Positions 9,227 through 17,335 of a DNA stretch of 64,000 nucleotides are shown piece by piece. The position numbers and the translations under genes were made by a program. The DNA comes from Halorubrum sp. CSM-61 (GTDB taxonomy: Archaea > Halobacteriota > Halobacteria > Halobacteriales > Haloferacaceae): the NCBI RefSeq assembly GCF_003781945.1, contig NZ_RJJW01000002.1, positions 251,476 to 315,475 of the forward strand, given 5' to 3'. The notes beneath the pieces are model-generated. The model saw only the letters and a list, made by a program, of their open reading frames with translations. It was not told the DNA's origin and ran no database searches. Within the stretch, counting starts at the first letter, position 1; the number at the start of each line of letters is the position of its first letter.

Positions 9227-9570
9227 ATTTAAAACGAGAGCGGTGGCGCGCGCCTCCGAGCGCCCGCAGGGCGCGAGGAGCGCGTGCGAGGGAGTCAGTC
9301 GTCCGGAGCGACGCGGAGGGCGACTGACGAGGTTGGGGAGGTGAGAGGTGCGGTTGCGGTGCGGGGCGGGGTGGGACTCAAAGGGGCAGTCGCGAGGGCG
9401 AAGCACGGCGCAGTAAGCACTGCAAGGAGCGAGCAACGCGAGCGACTGAAGCGCGCAACAAGTCGCGCGAGCCGTCGCGGCTGGGGATTTGGAGGTGTTT
9501 ACCGTCGATCCGCTGTCAACCACTTATAAACGAGCAGCTGGGGCTTTGGAGGTGTTTACCGACAAAATGG
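9227..9570 (+). repeat. Dispersed structured element, copy 2 (candidate ncRNA)
   Basis: The copy starts with the TATA-like ATTTAAAA at 9227, followed by GGTGGCGCG. A GC-rich 5' hairpin covers about 9246-9288. A perfect-to-wobble 11-bp hairpin lies at 9294-9328 (GTCAGTCGTCC / GGGCGACTGAC). The hallmark block GGGACTCAAAGGGGC is at 9373-9387. A long-range stem pairs CAGTCGCGA (9387-9395) with TCGCGGCTG (9475-9483), enclosing a purine-rich domain. The 3' block CTGGGGATTTGGAGGTG starts at 9481, and a tail unit with its own TTATAA begins at 9524, 43 bp downstream. It occupies most of the intergenic space between copA and the TRASH regulator; no protein is encoded here. Confidence 0.75.
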
Positions 9571-9593
9571 CTTATAAATACCCACCCACCGAA

Positions 9594-10193
9594 TTATACC
9601 CCCTCCTCCAGTCGCTGGTACCGATCCCGAAACCGCGACAGGCAGGACGGACAGCAGAAGTGGTACACCTCGCCGTCGATCCGGGCCGTCTCGCCTTCGC
9701 TATCGACAGAGTTCGAGCACTCCGCGCAGGTCAGCGCGAACTCCACCCCCTCGATCGAGGGCGTCCACTCGAACTCGTCGACCAACGTGATCGCGTAGTC
9801 CTCGACGGCGATCCCCTCGAACAACCCCTGCACCCACTCCCGCGCGGTCCGGCCCTCGACGCGGGCGTACACGCGGAGGTCGCCCTCAGCTGTAACGAAA
9901 ACGTGCTCGACGGCGTCGGCGTCCCGGAGCCGCTCCCGCGCCGCGTCGAGCGCCTCGGGACGGTTCGGCGGCAGATCCGCATCCACCAGCACCGGAACGC
10001 CGGCCCGGAGTTTCGTGCGGTCGACGTCGACCGTGAACCCCTCGATGACGCCGGTCTCCTGCAGCCGGGTGACCCGATCCGACACCGCCGGCCCGGACAG
10101 CCCCACGCGCTCGCCGATCTCGCTGAACGCCCGGCGGCCGTCCTCGGCCAGCAGCGACAGGATCTCCAAGTCCGTCTCGTCGAGGTCGCGCAT
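9594..10193 (-). CDS. Lrp/AsnC-type regulator with C-terminal TRASH domain
   Basis: A 199-aa DNA-binding regulator. The N-terminal helix-turn-helix of Lrp/AsnC type covers about residues 1-60 (DLDETDLEILSLLAEDGRRA ... GPAVSDRVTRLQETGVI), followed by an Asn C-type ligand/oligomer domain. The C-terminal TRASH metal-binding module has CAECSNS ... VYHFCCPSCLSRF (about residues 160-195). TRASH regulators of this layout control copper genes in Halobacterium, so copper sensing is likely here, between copA and a copper chaperone. The ATG at 10191-10193 (MRDLDETDLEILSLL) is chosen over an upstream in-frame start at 10250 because it matches the family start and lies about 25 bp from a TTATGTA box. Confidence 0.93.
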   Translation of the reverse strand: MRDLDETDLEILSLLAEDGRRAFSEIGERVGLSGPAVSDRVTRLQETGVIEGFTVDVDRTKLRAGVPVLVDADLPPNRPEALDAARERLRDADAVEHVFVTAEGDLRVYARVEGRTAREWVQGLFEGIAVEDYAITLVDEFEWTPSIEGVEFALTCAECSNSVDSEGETARIDGEVYHFCCPSCLSRFRDRYQRLEEGV

Positions 10194-10242
10194 GCGTTCC
10201 GGTACGGCTCCGATACATAAGACGGTTGGGCGGTGCGGTTCA

Positions 10243-10290
10243 GATTCCAAAGCGAAACCGGCTATCGAACCCCAGTTTCAAAGCAGAAAA
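10243..10290 (+). promoter_or_regulatory. Putative copper-responsive sites, divergent regulator/chaperone promoter
   Basis: GATTCCAAAG (10243-10252) and GTTTCAAAGCAGAAAA (10275-10290) both recur upstream of copA. They sit between the divergent starts of the TRASH regulator (10193) and the chaperone (10325). The second is 35 bp before the chaperone ATG, the same relative placement as at copA. Confidence 0.55.
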
Positions 10291-10324
10291 CGACAAACGT
10301 CGGCCCGCCCTATCGCCACGCGTC

Positions 10325-10522
10325 ATGAGCCAGACGATCACGGTCGAGGGGATGTCGTGCGGGCACTGCGAACAGAGCGTCACGGAGGCGCTCGAAGGCG
10401 TCGACGGCGTCGAGAGCGCGACCGCGGACCGCGAGAGCGACTCGGCGACAGTCGAGGGCGACGCCGACCCGGACGCCTTGGTGAGCGCGGTGAACGAGGC
10501 GGGCTACGACGCGTCGGCTTAA
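10325..10522 (+). CDS. Heavy-metal-associated (HMA) copper chaperone
   Basis: A 65-aa single HMA domain, CopZ-like. The Cu(I)-binding loop is GMSCGHCEQSV (residues 9-19), and the remainder gives the beta-alpha-beta-beta-alpha-beta pattern (GVDGVESATAD ... VSAVNEAGYDA). It is expected to carry Cu(I) in the cytosol and hand it to CopA. The ATG at 10325 is chosen since it starts directly at the domain (MSQTITVEGMSC). It is divergent from the TRASH regulator and shares upstream motifs with copA. Confidence 0.95.
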   Translation: MSQTITVEGMSCGHCEQSVTEALEGVDGVESATADRESDSATVEGDADPDALVSAVNEAGYDASA

Positions 10523-10550
10523 AAGACGCAGCAGTCGACTCGACTCTCGA

Positions 10551-11978
10551 CTACCGGTTCAGCGTGTGAATCGCCTGTCCGCGGGCGTTCTCCGCGGCCT
10601 CCATCACCGCCTCCGCGAGCGTCGGGTGGGTGTGGACCGTCGCCGCCACGTCCTCCAGCGTCGCGCCCATCTCGATCGCGAGCGCGACCTCGGCGACCAG
10701 CTCGGAGGCCTCCGGGCCGACGATCTGCCCGCCGAGCACGAAGCCGGTCTCCCCGTCGGCGACGAGCCGGACGAACCCCTCGGTGTGTCCGGTCGTCATC
10801 GCGCGGCCGGAGGCGTTGAAGGGCATCTCGCCGACGACCGGGTCGAACCCCTCGTCCTCGGCCTCCACTTCGGTCAGTCCCACCGTCCCGATCTCGGGGT
10901 CGGTGAAGACGGCCGCGGGGATCGCCTGCTGGTCCATCGCGGCCGGCTCGCCCGCGATCACCTCGGCGGCGACGATCCCCTCCTTCGAGGCCGCGTGCGC
11001 GAGCATCGGCTCGCCCGAAACGTCGCCGACCGCGTGGATGTGCTCGACCGCGGTGCGGGTGCGGTCGTCGGTCTCGATGAACCCGCGGTCGTCCGTCTCG
11101 ATCCCGGCCTTCTCCAGATCGAGCCCGTCCGTGACCGGCTGGCGGCCGACCGCGACGAGGATCTTGTCGACGCCGTACGTCGATTCGTCCCCGTCTTCCG
11201 TCTCCGTGTGGAGGAGGTAGCCGCCGTCCGCCCCCTCCGACCACTCGCTCGCGCCCTCGCCGAAGTGGAACTCGACGCCGAGCTCCTCGGCGCGCTTGCG
11301 CACGATCCGCTTTACGTCGTCCTCGTAGGGGTCGAGGATGTCGTCGAGCATCTCGACGACGGTTACCTCTGCCCCGAGCTTGGCGTACGTCGTCGCCAGC
11401 TCCATGCCGATGTAGCCGCCGCCGACGATCCCCAGCCGGTCCGGGACCGTGTCGGCGTCGAGCGCCTCGGCGGAGCTCCAGACGTGGTCCTCGGCGAAGT
11501 CGAAGCCGGGGATCTGGATCGGGCGCGAGCCGGTCGCGACGATCGCGTGCTCGAACTCGATCGACTCGGAGCCCTGTCCCTCCCCGCCGTGGGCGACGCG
11601 GGCGGTGTGCTCGTCGACGAACGAGGCGGTCCCAGACACGAGGTTGACGCCGTTCGCCTTACAGAGCTTCTCGACCCCGCTCGTGAGCCGGTCGACGACC
11701 CCGTCCTTCCACTCGACCATCTTCCCCATGTCGACGGCGGGGTCGGCGTGGATCCCCATCGACTCGGCGTTGCCGGCCTCGTGGGCCAGCCCCGAGCCCG
11801 TGATCAGCGCCTTCGAGGGAATGCAGCCGCGGTTGAGGCAGGCGCCGCCGTAGGCGTCCTTCTCGACGAGCGTCGTGTCGAGCCCCTCCTGTGCGGCGCG
11901 GATGGCGGCGACGTAGCCGCCCGGTCCCGCGCCGATCACCAGTACCTCCGTTCCGGTTGCGATGTCTCCGACGACCAT
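10551..11978 (-). CDS. lpdA: Dihydrolipoyl dehydrogenase (E3)
   Basis: A 475-aa flavoprotein disulfide reductase that reoxidises the lipoyl group of the E2 core using NAD+. An FAD-binding GAGPGGYVAAIRAAQ lies at the N-terminus. The redox-active pair is in GGACLNRGCIPSKAL (about residues 43-57), the NAD-binding GGGYIGME sits near 180, and the C-terminal HTHPTLAEAV carries the catalytic His-Glu. Its start overlaps the stop of the E2 gene by one base (TAATG), and it is the last gene of the E1alpha-E1beta-E2-E3 operon. Confidence 0.97.
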   Translation of the reverse strand: MVVGDIATGTEVLVIGAGPGGYVAAIRAAQEGLDTTLVEKDAYGGACLNRGCIPSKALITGSGLAHEAGNAESMGIHADPAVDMGKMVEWKDGVVDRLTSGVEKLCKANGVNLVSGTASFVDEHTARVAHGGEGQGSESIEFEHAIVATGSRPIQIPGFDFAEDHVWSSAEALDADTVPDRLGIVGGGYIGMELATTYAKLGAEVTVVEMLDDILDPYEDDVKRIVRKRAEELGVEFHFGEGASEWSEGADGGYLLHTETEDGDESTYGVDKILVAVGRQPVTDGLDLEKAGIETDDRGFIETDDRTRTAVEHIHAVGDVSGEPMLAHAASKEGIVAAEVIAGEPAAMDQQAIPAAVFTDPEIGTVGLTEVEAEDEGFDPVVGEMPFNASGRAMTTGHTEGFVRLVADGETGFVLGGQIVGPEASELVAEVALAIEMGATLEDVAATVHTHPTLAEAVMEAAENARGQAIHTLNR

Positions 11979-13645
11979 TAGTGTGACAACAGTAGCAGCG
12001 GGTGTTCAAGGTGTTCCATCACGGTGTTCGCGAACTCGGCCGCGACCGCGCCGTCGATCACGCGGTGGTCGATCGACAGCGACAGGGGGAGGGTCGGCGC
12101 CGCGACAACCTCGCTCGTTCCGTCTCGCTCCCGCACGACCGGGCGCTCCTCGATGGCGCCCAGCCCGAGGATCGCGGTCTCGGGGTAGTTGACGATCGGC
12201 GTGGCGTACTCGCCGCCGATGGCGCCGAAGTTGGTGATCGAGAACGTGCCGCCCTTCATCTCCGTCGGCTTGAGCTTGCGCTCGCGGGCGCGCGACGCGA
12301 GGTCCCTGACCTCCGCGGCCAGCTCGAAGAGCCCCTTCTCGTCGACGTCCTCGACGACCGGCACCATCAGCCCGGCGTCGGTCGCGACGGCGATCCCGAG
12401 GTTGTACTCGCCCTTCAACACGATCTCCTCGTCCTCTTCGCGGAGCTCGCTGTTGAGGTACGGGTACTCCTTGAGCCCCGCGACGATCGCCTTCATCACG
12501 AACGGCATGTAGGTGAGCGTCACGCCCTCCTCTTCCGCCTTCGGCTTCAGCTCCTCCCGGGCCTCCACGAGGGCGTCGACCTCGGCGGTGTCGTGGTGGG
12601 TGACGTGCGGGGCGGTGAACTTCGAGCGCTCCATCTGCTTCCCGATGGTGCGCCGTACGCCGCGGTAGGGGACGGTCTCGTCGGCCGATCCCGTCGCCGC
12701 GCTGGCGCCGGTCGTCGCGGAGCCTACGGCGGCACCGCCGGCATCGACGTCGACCGGCTCGGGTTCGGGCGCCGGGGCGTCTGCGCCGGCTTCCGCCCCC
12801 GACTCCAGCGCCTCCGCGTACGCCCGGACGTCCTCGCCGGTGACGAACGCCTCGCCGTCTCGGGTCTCGTCGGTCGGCACGTCGTCGACGTCGACGCCGA
12901 GATCGCGGGCGACCTTCCGGGTCGCGGGCGTCGCGAGCGTCGTCTCGCGGCCGGCGGGTTCGGGGGCGTCGGGCGCGGCCGCGGTCGTCGCCGAATCCCC
13001 GCCGGAGCCGTCGTCGCCCCGCTTTCGCACCGCGGATTTCCGGTCACCGGAGCCCACATCGGTCGGGGCCGGGGTCGGCGCCCCGTCGGACCCGGAATCG
13101 CTCGCGTCGTCGCCGCCCTCGGCGTGCGCCCGCACGTCGGCCTCGCTTATCCGGTCCCCGGGACCGCTCCCGTCGACCGCCGCGATGTCGACGCCCAGTT
13201 CGCGGGCGAGCCGCCGGGCCGACGGCGGCGCGAAGGTCCGACCGGACGGGGTGGTCGGCTCCGCCTCGGCGTCGGACTCCGACTCGGCGTCGGTGCCGGG
13301 CTCGGCATCGGGCTCGACACCGGTATCCACCTCGGGCTCGGCGGCCTCGCCTTCCGCGCTCGTCTCGCCGCCCGCTTCGGCGTCTCCGCTCTCCTCGCCG
13401 TCTTCGCCGACGCGGAACGAGATGATCACGTCGCCGACGGGGACGACGTCCCCCTCCTCGGCGAACAGCTCCTCGACGGTCCCGTCGTACCGCGACGGCA
13501 CCTCGACGAGCGCCTTGTCGGTCTCGACCTCCGCGACCGGCTGGTCCTCCTCGACGCGGTCGCCGGGCGCGACCAGCCACGTGACCAGCTCGCCTTCGGC
13601 GACGCCTTCGCCGACGTCGGGCAGTTTGAACTCCTCGATCGTCAT
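11978..13645 (-). CDS. 2-oxoacid dehydrogenase E2, dihydrolipoamide acyltransferase
   Basis: A 555-aa core subunit. The lipoyl domain (residues 1-80) carries the modifiable lysine in ETDKALVEV. After an acidic Ala/Glu/Asp linker come two peripheral-subunit (E3/E1-binding) domains: FAPPSARRLARELG at about 137 and LATPATRKVARDLG at about 231. The catalytic domain follows, with the HRVIDG active-site histidine near 525. Most E2 proteins of this size carry one such binding domain; two is unusual. Which 2-oxoacid is used cannot be read from sequence; haloarchaea oxidise pyruvate with a ferredoxin oxidoreductase, so branched-chain or other acids are plausible. The start overlaps the stop of a 16-codon reading frame (ATGA). 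Confidence 0.95.
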   Translation of the reverse strand: MTIEEFKLPDVGEGVAEGELVTWLVAPGDRVEEDQPVAEVETDKALVEVPSRYDGTVEELFAEEGDVVPVGDVIISFRVGEDGEESGDAEAGGETSAEGEAAEPEVDTGVEPDAEPGTDAESESDAEAEPTTPSGRTFAPPSARRLARELGVDIAAVDGSGPGDRISEADVRAHAEGGDDASDSGSDGAPTPAPTDVGSGDRKSAVRKRGDDGSGGDSATTAAAPDAPEPAGRETTLATPATRKVARDLGVDVDDVPTDETRDGEAFVTGEDVRAYAEALESGAEAGADAPAPEPEPVDVDAGGAAVGSATTGASAATGSADETVPYRGVRRTIGKQMERSKFTAPHVTHHDTAEVDALVEAREELKPKAEEEGVTLTYMPFVMKAIVAGLKEYPYLNSELREEDEEIVLKGEYNLGIAVATDAGLMVPVVEDVDEKGLFELAAEVRDLASRARERKLKPTEMKGGTFSITNFGAIGGEYATPIVNYPETAILGLGAIEERPVVRERDGTSEVVAAPTLPLSLSIDHRVIDGAVAAEFANTVMEHLEHPLLLLSH

Positions 13646-13692
13646 GCCTCGACCTCCTCGGGGATCGTCGGACCGCTCTCCGGTGTTGTCAT
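13642..13692 (-). CDS. Possible 16-aa leader peptide upstream of E2
   Basis: Between the E1beta stop (13718) and the E2 start is a reading frame MTTPESGPTIPEEVEA. Its TGA overlaps the E2 ATG (ATGA), and it contains a GGAGGT Shine-Dalgarno-like run just before the E2 start. It could couple E2 translation to upstream ribosomes. It may equally be chance sequence providing the ribosome-binding site. Confidence 0.3.
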   Translation of the reverse strand: MTTPESGPTIPEEVEA

Positions 13693-13717
13693 GGGGTGGA
13701 GTTCCTGGGGAGCCATC

Positions 13718-14704
13718 TTAAAACTCGACCGCCTCCCTGATACCCTCCTCGATGCGCGCCGCGGTCGGGAGGTAGTAGTCCTCCAGCGCGTACAGCGGGT
13801 ACGGCACGTCGAACCCGGTGACGCGTCCGACCGGCGCCTCCTGGTACAGCAGCGCCTCCTCCTGAATGATCGCCGTGATCTCGGCCGCGAGCCCGCCGGT
13901 CTTCGGCGCCTCGTGGACGACGACGGCGCGGCCGGTCTTCTCGAACGCCTCGATTATCGCCTCGCGGTCGAGCGGGGAGACGGTTCGGAGGTCGACGACC
14001 TCGCAGTCGATCCCCTCCTCGGCGAGGCTCTCCGCGGCCTCCAGCGTCGGGCGCGTCATGGCGCCGTAGGTGAACAGCGCCACGTCGCCGCCCTCACGGC
14101 GGGTGGCCGCCTCGCCGATGGGGACGGTGTACGGCTCCTCGGGCACCTCGTCGCGGAACGCCCGGTAGATGAGCTTCGGTTCGAGGAAGATCACCGGGTC
14201 GGGGTCGCGGATCGACGCCGCCAACAGCCCCTTCGCGTCGTAGGGGGTCGAGGGGATGACGACCTTCAGCCCGGCCTCGTGGGCGTAAAAGGCCTCCTTC
14301 GACTCGGAGTGGTGCTCTGGCGCCCGGATCCCGCCGCCGTAGGGGGCACGGAGGGTCATCGGCAGGTTGAATCGCCCCCGGCTTCGGGTGCGGAACCGGG
14401 CCATGTGAGAGACGATCTGGTCGAATCCGGGGTACATGAACCCGGAGAACTGGATCTCGGGGACCGGCCGCAGCCCCATCGCGGCCATGCCGACCGCGCA
14501 CCCGACGATCCCCGACTCCGCGAGCGGGGTGTCGACGACGCGGTCGCCGCCGAACTCGTCGAACAGGCCCTCGGTCGCGCGGAAGACGCCGCCGTTCTTC
14601 CCCACGTCCTGACCCAACACGAGGACGTCGTCGTCCTCGCGCATCTCGGTGTACAATCCGTCTCGGACCGCCTGTACCACGGTGAGGTTCTGTGTCTCGC
14701 TCAT
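13718..14704 (-). CDS. 2-oxoacid dehydrogenase E1 component, beta subunit
   Basis: A 328-aa transketolase-like beta subunit that forms the alpha2beta2 thiamine-diphosphate E1 enzyme. Typical segments are VLGQDVGKNGGVFRAT at the N-terminus, the TPLAESGIVGCAVGMA stretch with the cofactor-contacting acid, and FSGFMYPGFDQIVSHMARFR. The C-terminal domain has VSPLDREAIIEAFEKTGRAV and the HEAPKTGG motif. The ATG at 14702-14704 directly abuts the stop of E1alpha, indicating translational coupling in the operon. Confidence 0.96.
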   Translation of the reverse strand: MSETQNLTVVQAVRDGLYTEMREDDDVLVLGQDVGKNGGVFRATEGLFDEFGGDRVVDTPLAESGIVGCAVGMAAMGLRPVPEIQFSGFMYPGFDQIVSHMARFRTRSRGRFNLPMTLRAPYGGGIRAPEHHSESKEAFYAHEAGLKVVIPSTPYDAKGLLAASIRDPDPVIFLEPKLIYRAFRDEVPEEPYTVPIGEAATRREGGDVALFTYGAMTRPTLEAAESLAEEGIDCEVVDLRTVSPLDREAIIEAFEKTGRAVVVHEAPKTGGLAAEITAIIQEEALLYQEAPVGRVTGFDVPYPLYALEDYYLPTAARIEEGIREAVEF

Positions 14705-15832
14705 TCACTCCTCCAGGAACGCCGCATCGCCGTGCGTCTCGCGGAACGCCGCGAACTCCTCGTACTGCCGCTCCAGCTCGGGCGGGAGCTCCGCGTACGC
14801 GTGCTCGAACATCTCCTCCGGCTTCGGCCGCGCCTCGGACTCGGCCGCCTCGATGGCCTCGGCCACCCGCGTCTCGACTTCGGTCTCGATCTCGGCGACG
14901 CGCTCGTCGTCGAGCACGCCCTCGGACCGGAGGTACGCTTCCAGCCGCGGGATCGGGTCCTTGCGCTTCCAGCGCTCGACCTCGTCGTTATCGCGGTAGA
15001 CCGTCGGGTCGTCGGCGGTCGTGTGCGCGCCGAACCGGTACTGGACCGCCTCGATCAGCGTCGGGCGCGGGCGGTCGGTCTCGGGGTCGCGCGCCTTCTC
15101 GACGGCCGCCTCCGTGACGCTGTACACCGCGAGCGGGTCCATCCCGTCGACCTGTACCCCGTCGATCCCGTACGCCTCCGCCTTCTGGGCCAGCGTGGCG
15201 CTCCGCGTCTGCCGCTCGCGGGGCACGGAGATGGCCCACTGGTTGTTGTTACAGAAGAAGACGGTCGGCGTGTCGAACACGCCCGCGAAGTTGACCCCCT
15301 CGTGGAAGTCGCCCTCGCTGGTCGCGCCGTCCCCGAAGTAACAGAGGAACACCTCGTCGGTCCCGCGGAGCTCCGAGGCCCACGACGCGCCGGTGGCGTG
15401 CGGGACCTGCGAGGCGATGGGGACCGCGACCGGGAACACGTTCACGTCCTTCGGCGTCGCGTTGCCCGCCTCGTGGCCCATCCAGTAGAGCAGGGTCTGT
15501 TTCAGCGGGAGCCCGCGGACGAGGGCGGCGCCGTGCTCGCGGTAGGAGGGGACGATCCAGTCGTCCTCGGCGAGCGCGGTCGCGGAGCCGACCTGTGCGC
15601 CCTCCTGACCCGACAGCGGCGGATACGTCCCCATCCGCCCCTGCCGCTGGAGGCTCACGGCGCGAGCGTCGAAGTGCCGCGCCAGCCGCATGTGCCGGTA
15701 TATCCCGACGAGCTCCTCGTCGTCGAGGTCGGGCACGTCGCCGACGACCTCGCCGTCCTCGTCGAGCACGCGGACCGGATCGTCGTACGCCCTGTCGAAC
15801 ACGCTCACGGACGAAGCCACCTCTTCATACAC
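14705..15832 (-). CDS. 2-oxoacid dehydrogenase E1 component, alpha subunit
   Basis: A 375-aa thiamine-diphosphate-binding subunit. The ThDP motif runs from GDGATSEGDFHEGVNFAGVF to the NNN about 30 residues later. It also has YREHGAALVRGL and the phosphorylation-loop-like FGAHTTADDPTVYR. It decarboxylates a 2-oxoacid and passes the acyl group to E2. The start used is a GTG (MYEEVASSVSVFDR); an in-frame GTG a few codons later is also possible. An AT-rich ATAATACC lies about 23 bp upstream, consistent with a nearly leaderless operon promoter. First gene of the E1-E1-E2-E3 operon. Confidence 0.95.
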   Translation of the reverse strand: MYEEVASSVSVFDRAYDDPVRVLDEDGEVVGDVPDLDDEELVGIYRHMRLARHFDARAVSLQRQGRMGTYPPLSGQEGAQVGSATALAEDDWIVPSYREHGAALVRGLPLKQTLLYWMGHEAGNATPKDVNVFPVAVPIASQVPHATGASWASELRGTDEVFLCYFGDGATSEGDFHEGVNFAGVFDTPTVFFCNNNQWAISVPRERQTRSATLAQKAEAYGIDGVQVDGMDPLAVYSVTEAAVEKARDPETDRPRPTLIEAVQYRFGAHTTADDPTVYRDNDEVERWKRKDPIPRLEAYLRSEGVLDDERVAEIETEVETRVAEAIEAAESEARPKPEEMFEHAYAELPPELERQYEEFAAFRETHGDAAFLEE

Positions 15833-16094
15833 GAACGGTTCGCCGCCCGGGTATTATGGTTTTCGTAGATAGTTTATTATAGTCAGAAATCGGTGGGAGG
15901 GGTGAGAGACTGTCCATCAGATTCGAGAAGAATCGGACGTTTTTGAACAATTCAGGCCGTCCCCGGCAATATTTTCGCCAATATCGTCGTTTCGCGGAAT
16001 AGTACCAAACGATCGGGTAAGTTTATCTGCGGATCGGAGGCGCGGCTAGCCGCGGGAGCGATCGACAACAGAAGTCGCGGCGAACGGCCGGCGG

Positions 16095-16499
16095 CTATCC
16101 GAGTCGGAAGGAGGGTTCGTCGGGCTCGCCGTCGAGGTCTTCGAGCTGGATCACCTCTTCGTCGCCGTCCTCCAGCTGCTCGCGGAGGTAGTTGACGTAG
16201 CGTTTGTGCTCCTCCAGCTGCTCGCGGAGGTGGTCCGCCTCGAGCTCCAGCCGCTCGTGCTCGCGCACGAAGCTCTTCGGGACCTCGATCTTCGGGGGGA
16301 ACGACTCCCCGCTCTCGCCCATGCTGTCGAGCTCCGCCTCCGGGACGACCCGGACCTGTCCGTCGTGGGCAACGAGCGTATCCACGTAGTCCCGGAAGAC
16401 GGCCGACAGCGAGATGTCTCGCTCCTCGGCGATGTCGCGAAGGGTCTCGAACGCGTCCTCGTTGACGCGGAACGAGATCGTCTTGTTCTTGTTGCCCAT
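16095..16499 (-). CDS. Ribbon-helix-helix protein with C-terminal coiled coil
   Basis: A 134-aa protein. The first roughly 45 residues (KTISFRVNEDAFETLRDIAE) fit a ribbon-helix-helix DNA-binding fold. The middle is mixed, and about residues 85-120 form a leucine-rich coiled coil (HERLELEADHLREQLEEHKR). The C-terminus is acidic. Start: the ATG at 16497-16499 lies about 27 bp from a CTTAAGTA box, so the gene is probably leaderless; a start 18 bp upstream is less likely. It is probably a transcriptional regulator or a DNA-bound architectural protein. It stands alone between the E1alpha promoter region and rpa3 operon; the target is unknown. Confidence 0.75.
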   Translation of the reverse strand: MGNKNKTISFRVNEDAFETLRDIAEERDISLSAVFRDYVDTLVAHDGQVRVVPEAELDSMGESGESFPPKIEVPKSFVREHERLELEADHLREQLEEHKRYVNYLREQLEDGDEEVIQLEDLDGEPDEPSFRLG

Positions 16500-16522
16500 T
16501 ATCGAACCGTTCGTCACGCAAC

Positions 16523-16530
16523 CTACTTAA
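16523..16530 (-). promoter_or_regulatory. TATA box of the ribbon-helix-helix gene
   Basis: CTTAAGTA on the minus strand, centred about 27 bp upstream of the ATG at 16499. The placement implies a leaderless transcript and decides the start choice. Confidence 0.55.
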
Positions 16531-16647
16531 GCGTTTGTCAGACAGTCGCAAGAGTGAAATTTCGGACCCGGACGGGTCCGGATCGCGCCGGCCGGGTTCA
16601 GGTCTCGGATCGCGCCGGCCGCGTCGGATCGGATCGCACCGTTCGCG

Positions 16648-17334
16648 TCAGGGCTCCGGCGTGCCGGCCGAATCCGACCCGTCGGGGGCGGTCTCGTCGC
16701 TCGCGGCATCGTCGCTCGCGGACCCGTCGCCCGCGGACCCGTCGCCCGCGAGCTCGTCGCCGTCGCCCTCGTCGAGGTCTTCCAGCGCCGACAGCGCGGC
16801 GGCCTTGTACGTCTCGGGGTCGAGGTCGTACTCCTCGCGGGCCATCCGCGCGTACTCGTTCCCTTCGTCGTCGAACGCGGCGACGCGCTCGATCGTTCGC
16901 TTGGCCGTCTCGGCGACCCAGCGGTCGCGGGTGGCGGCGTCGACCTCGGTGATCGATTCGGGGCGGACCGAGACCCGGACGGTGCCGTCGTCGGTCTCGT
17001 ACGTCCGGGGCTTCCCCACGACTGCGACGTAGGCGGGCGGTTCCAAGTCCCGGAGTTTGGAAGCGGCTTCCGGCTGGTACTGGCCGGCGTACACGAAGAA
17101 CGTGCCCGTCGGGTCGACGATGCGGCCGCGCCAGTACTCGCTGTCCTCGCCGACGTCCTCCTTCTCCGTGAGCGTCCCCACGAAGAACACGCGGTTCGAG
17201 GACTCGCCCGTCGGCAGCAGCGCGTAGACGGGGGCGCGCTCGTCGTCGGACTCGGTGAACGTGTAGCCGGCGTCGTTGAACTCGCTCGCGAACACGCGCC
17301 GGGCGACCTCTCGGGTGGGTGCGGATTGGCTCAT
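16648..17334 (-). CDS. rpap3: RPA-associated protein
   Basis: A 228-aa haloarchaeal RPA-associated protein (COG3390 type), encoded next to RPA and known in Haloferax to act with it in DNA damage survival. An OB-like core is suggested by REVARRVFASEFNDAGY, NRVFFVGTLTEKEDVG, WRGRIVDPTGTFFVYAGQYQ and PAYVAVVGKPRTYE. The last roughly 40 residues are an Asp/Ser/Ala/Gly repeat tail. It starts one base after the rpa3 stop, so the two form an operon. The number 3 rests on the size and zinc finger of its partner. Confidence 0.88.
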   Translation of the reverse strand: MSQSAPTREVARRVFASEFNDAGYTFTESDDERAPVYALLPTGESSNRVFFVGTLTEKEDVGEDSEYWRGRIVDPTGTFFVYAGQYQPEAASKLRDLEPPAYVAVVGKPRTYETDDGTVRVSVRPESITEVDAATRDRWVAETAKRTIERVAAFDDEGNEYARMAREEYDLDPETYKAAALSALEDLDEGDGDELAGDGSAGDGSASDDAASDETAPDGSDSAGTPEP

Positions 17335-17335
17335 T

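Noticed and set aside
12002-15868. Very long open frames opposite the dehydrogenase operon, and similar ones opposite argGH (45950-48994) and uvrA/tatC (34151-37195)
   Set aside because: GC-rich DNA lacks stop codons in several frames. The opposite strand encodes well-recognised enzymes, and these translations are Arg/Val/Leu-rich without any family.
16576-16622. Direct repeat GGATCGCGCCGGCCG downstream of rpap3
   Set aside because: It is present twice in GC-rich non-coding sequence. It is short and likely chance or slippage, with no sign of function.
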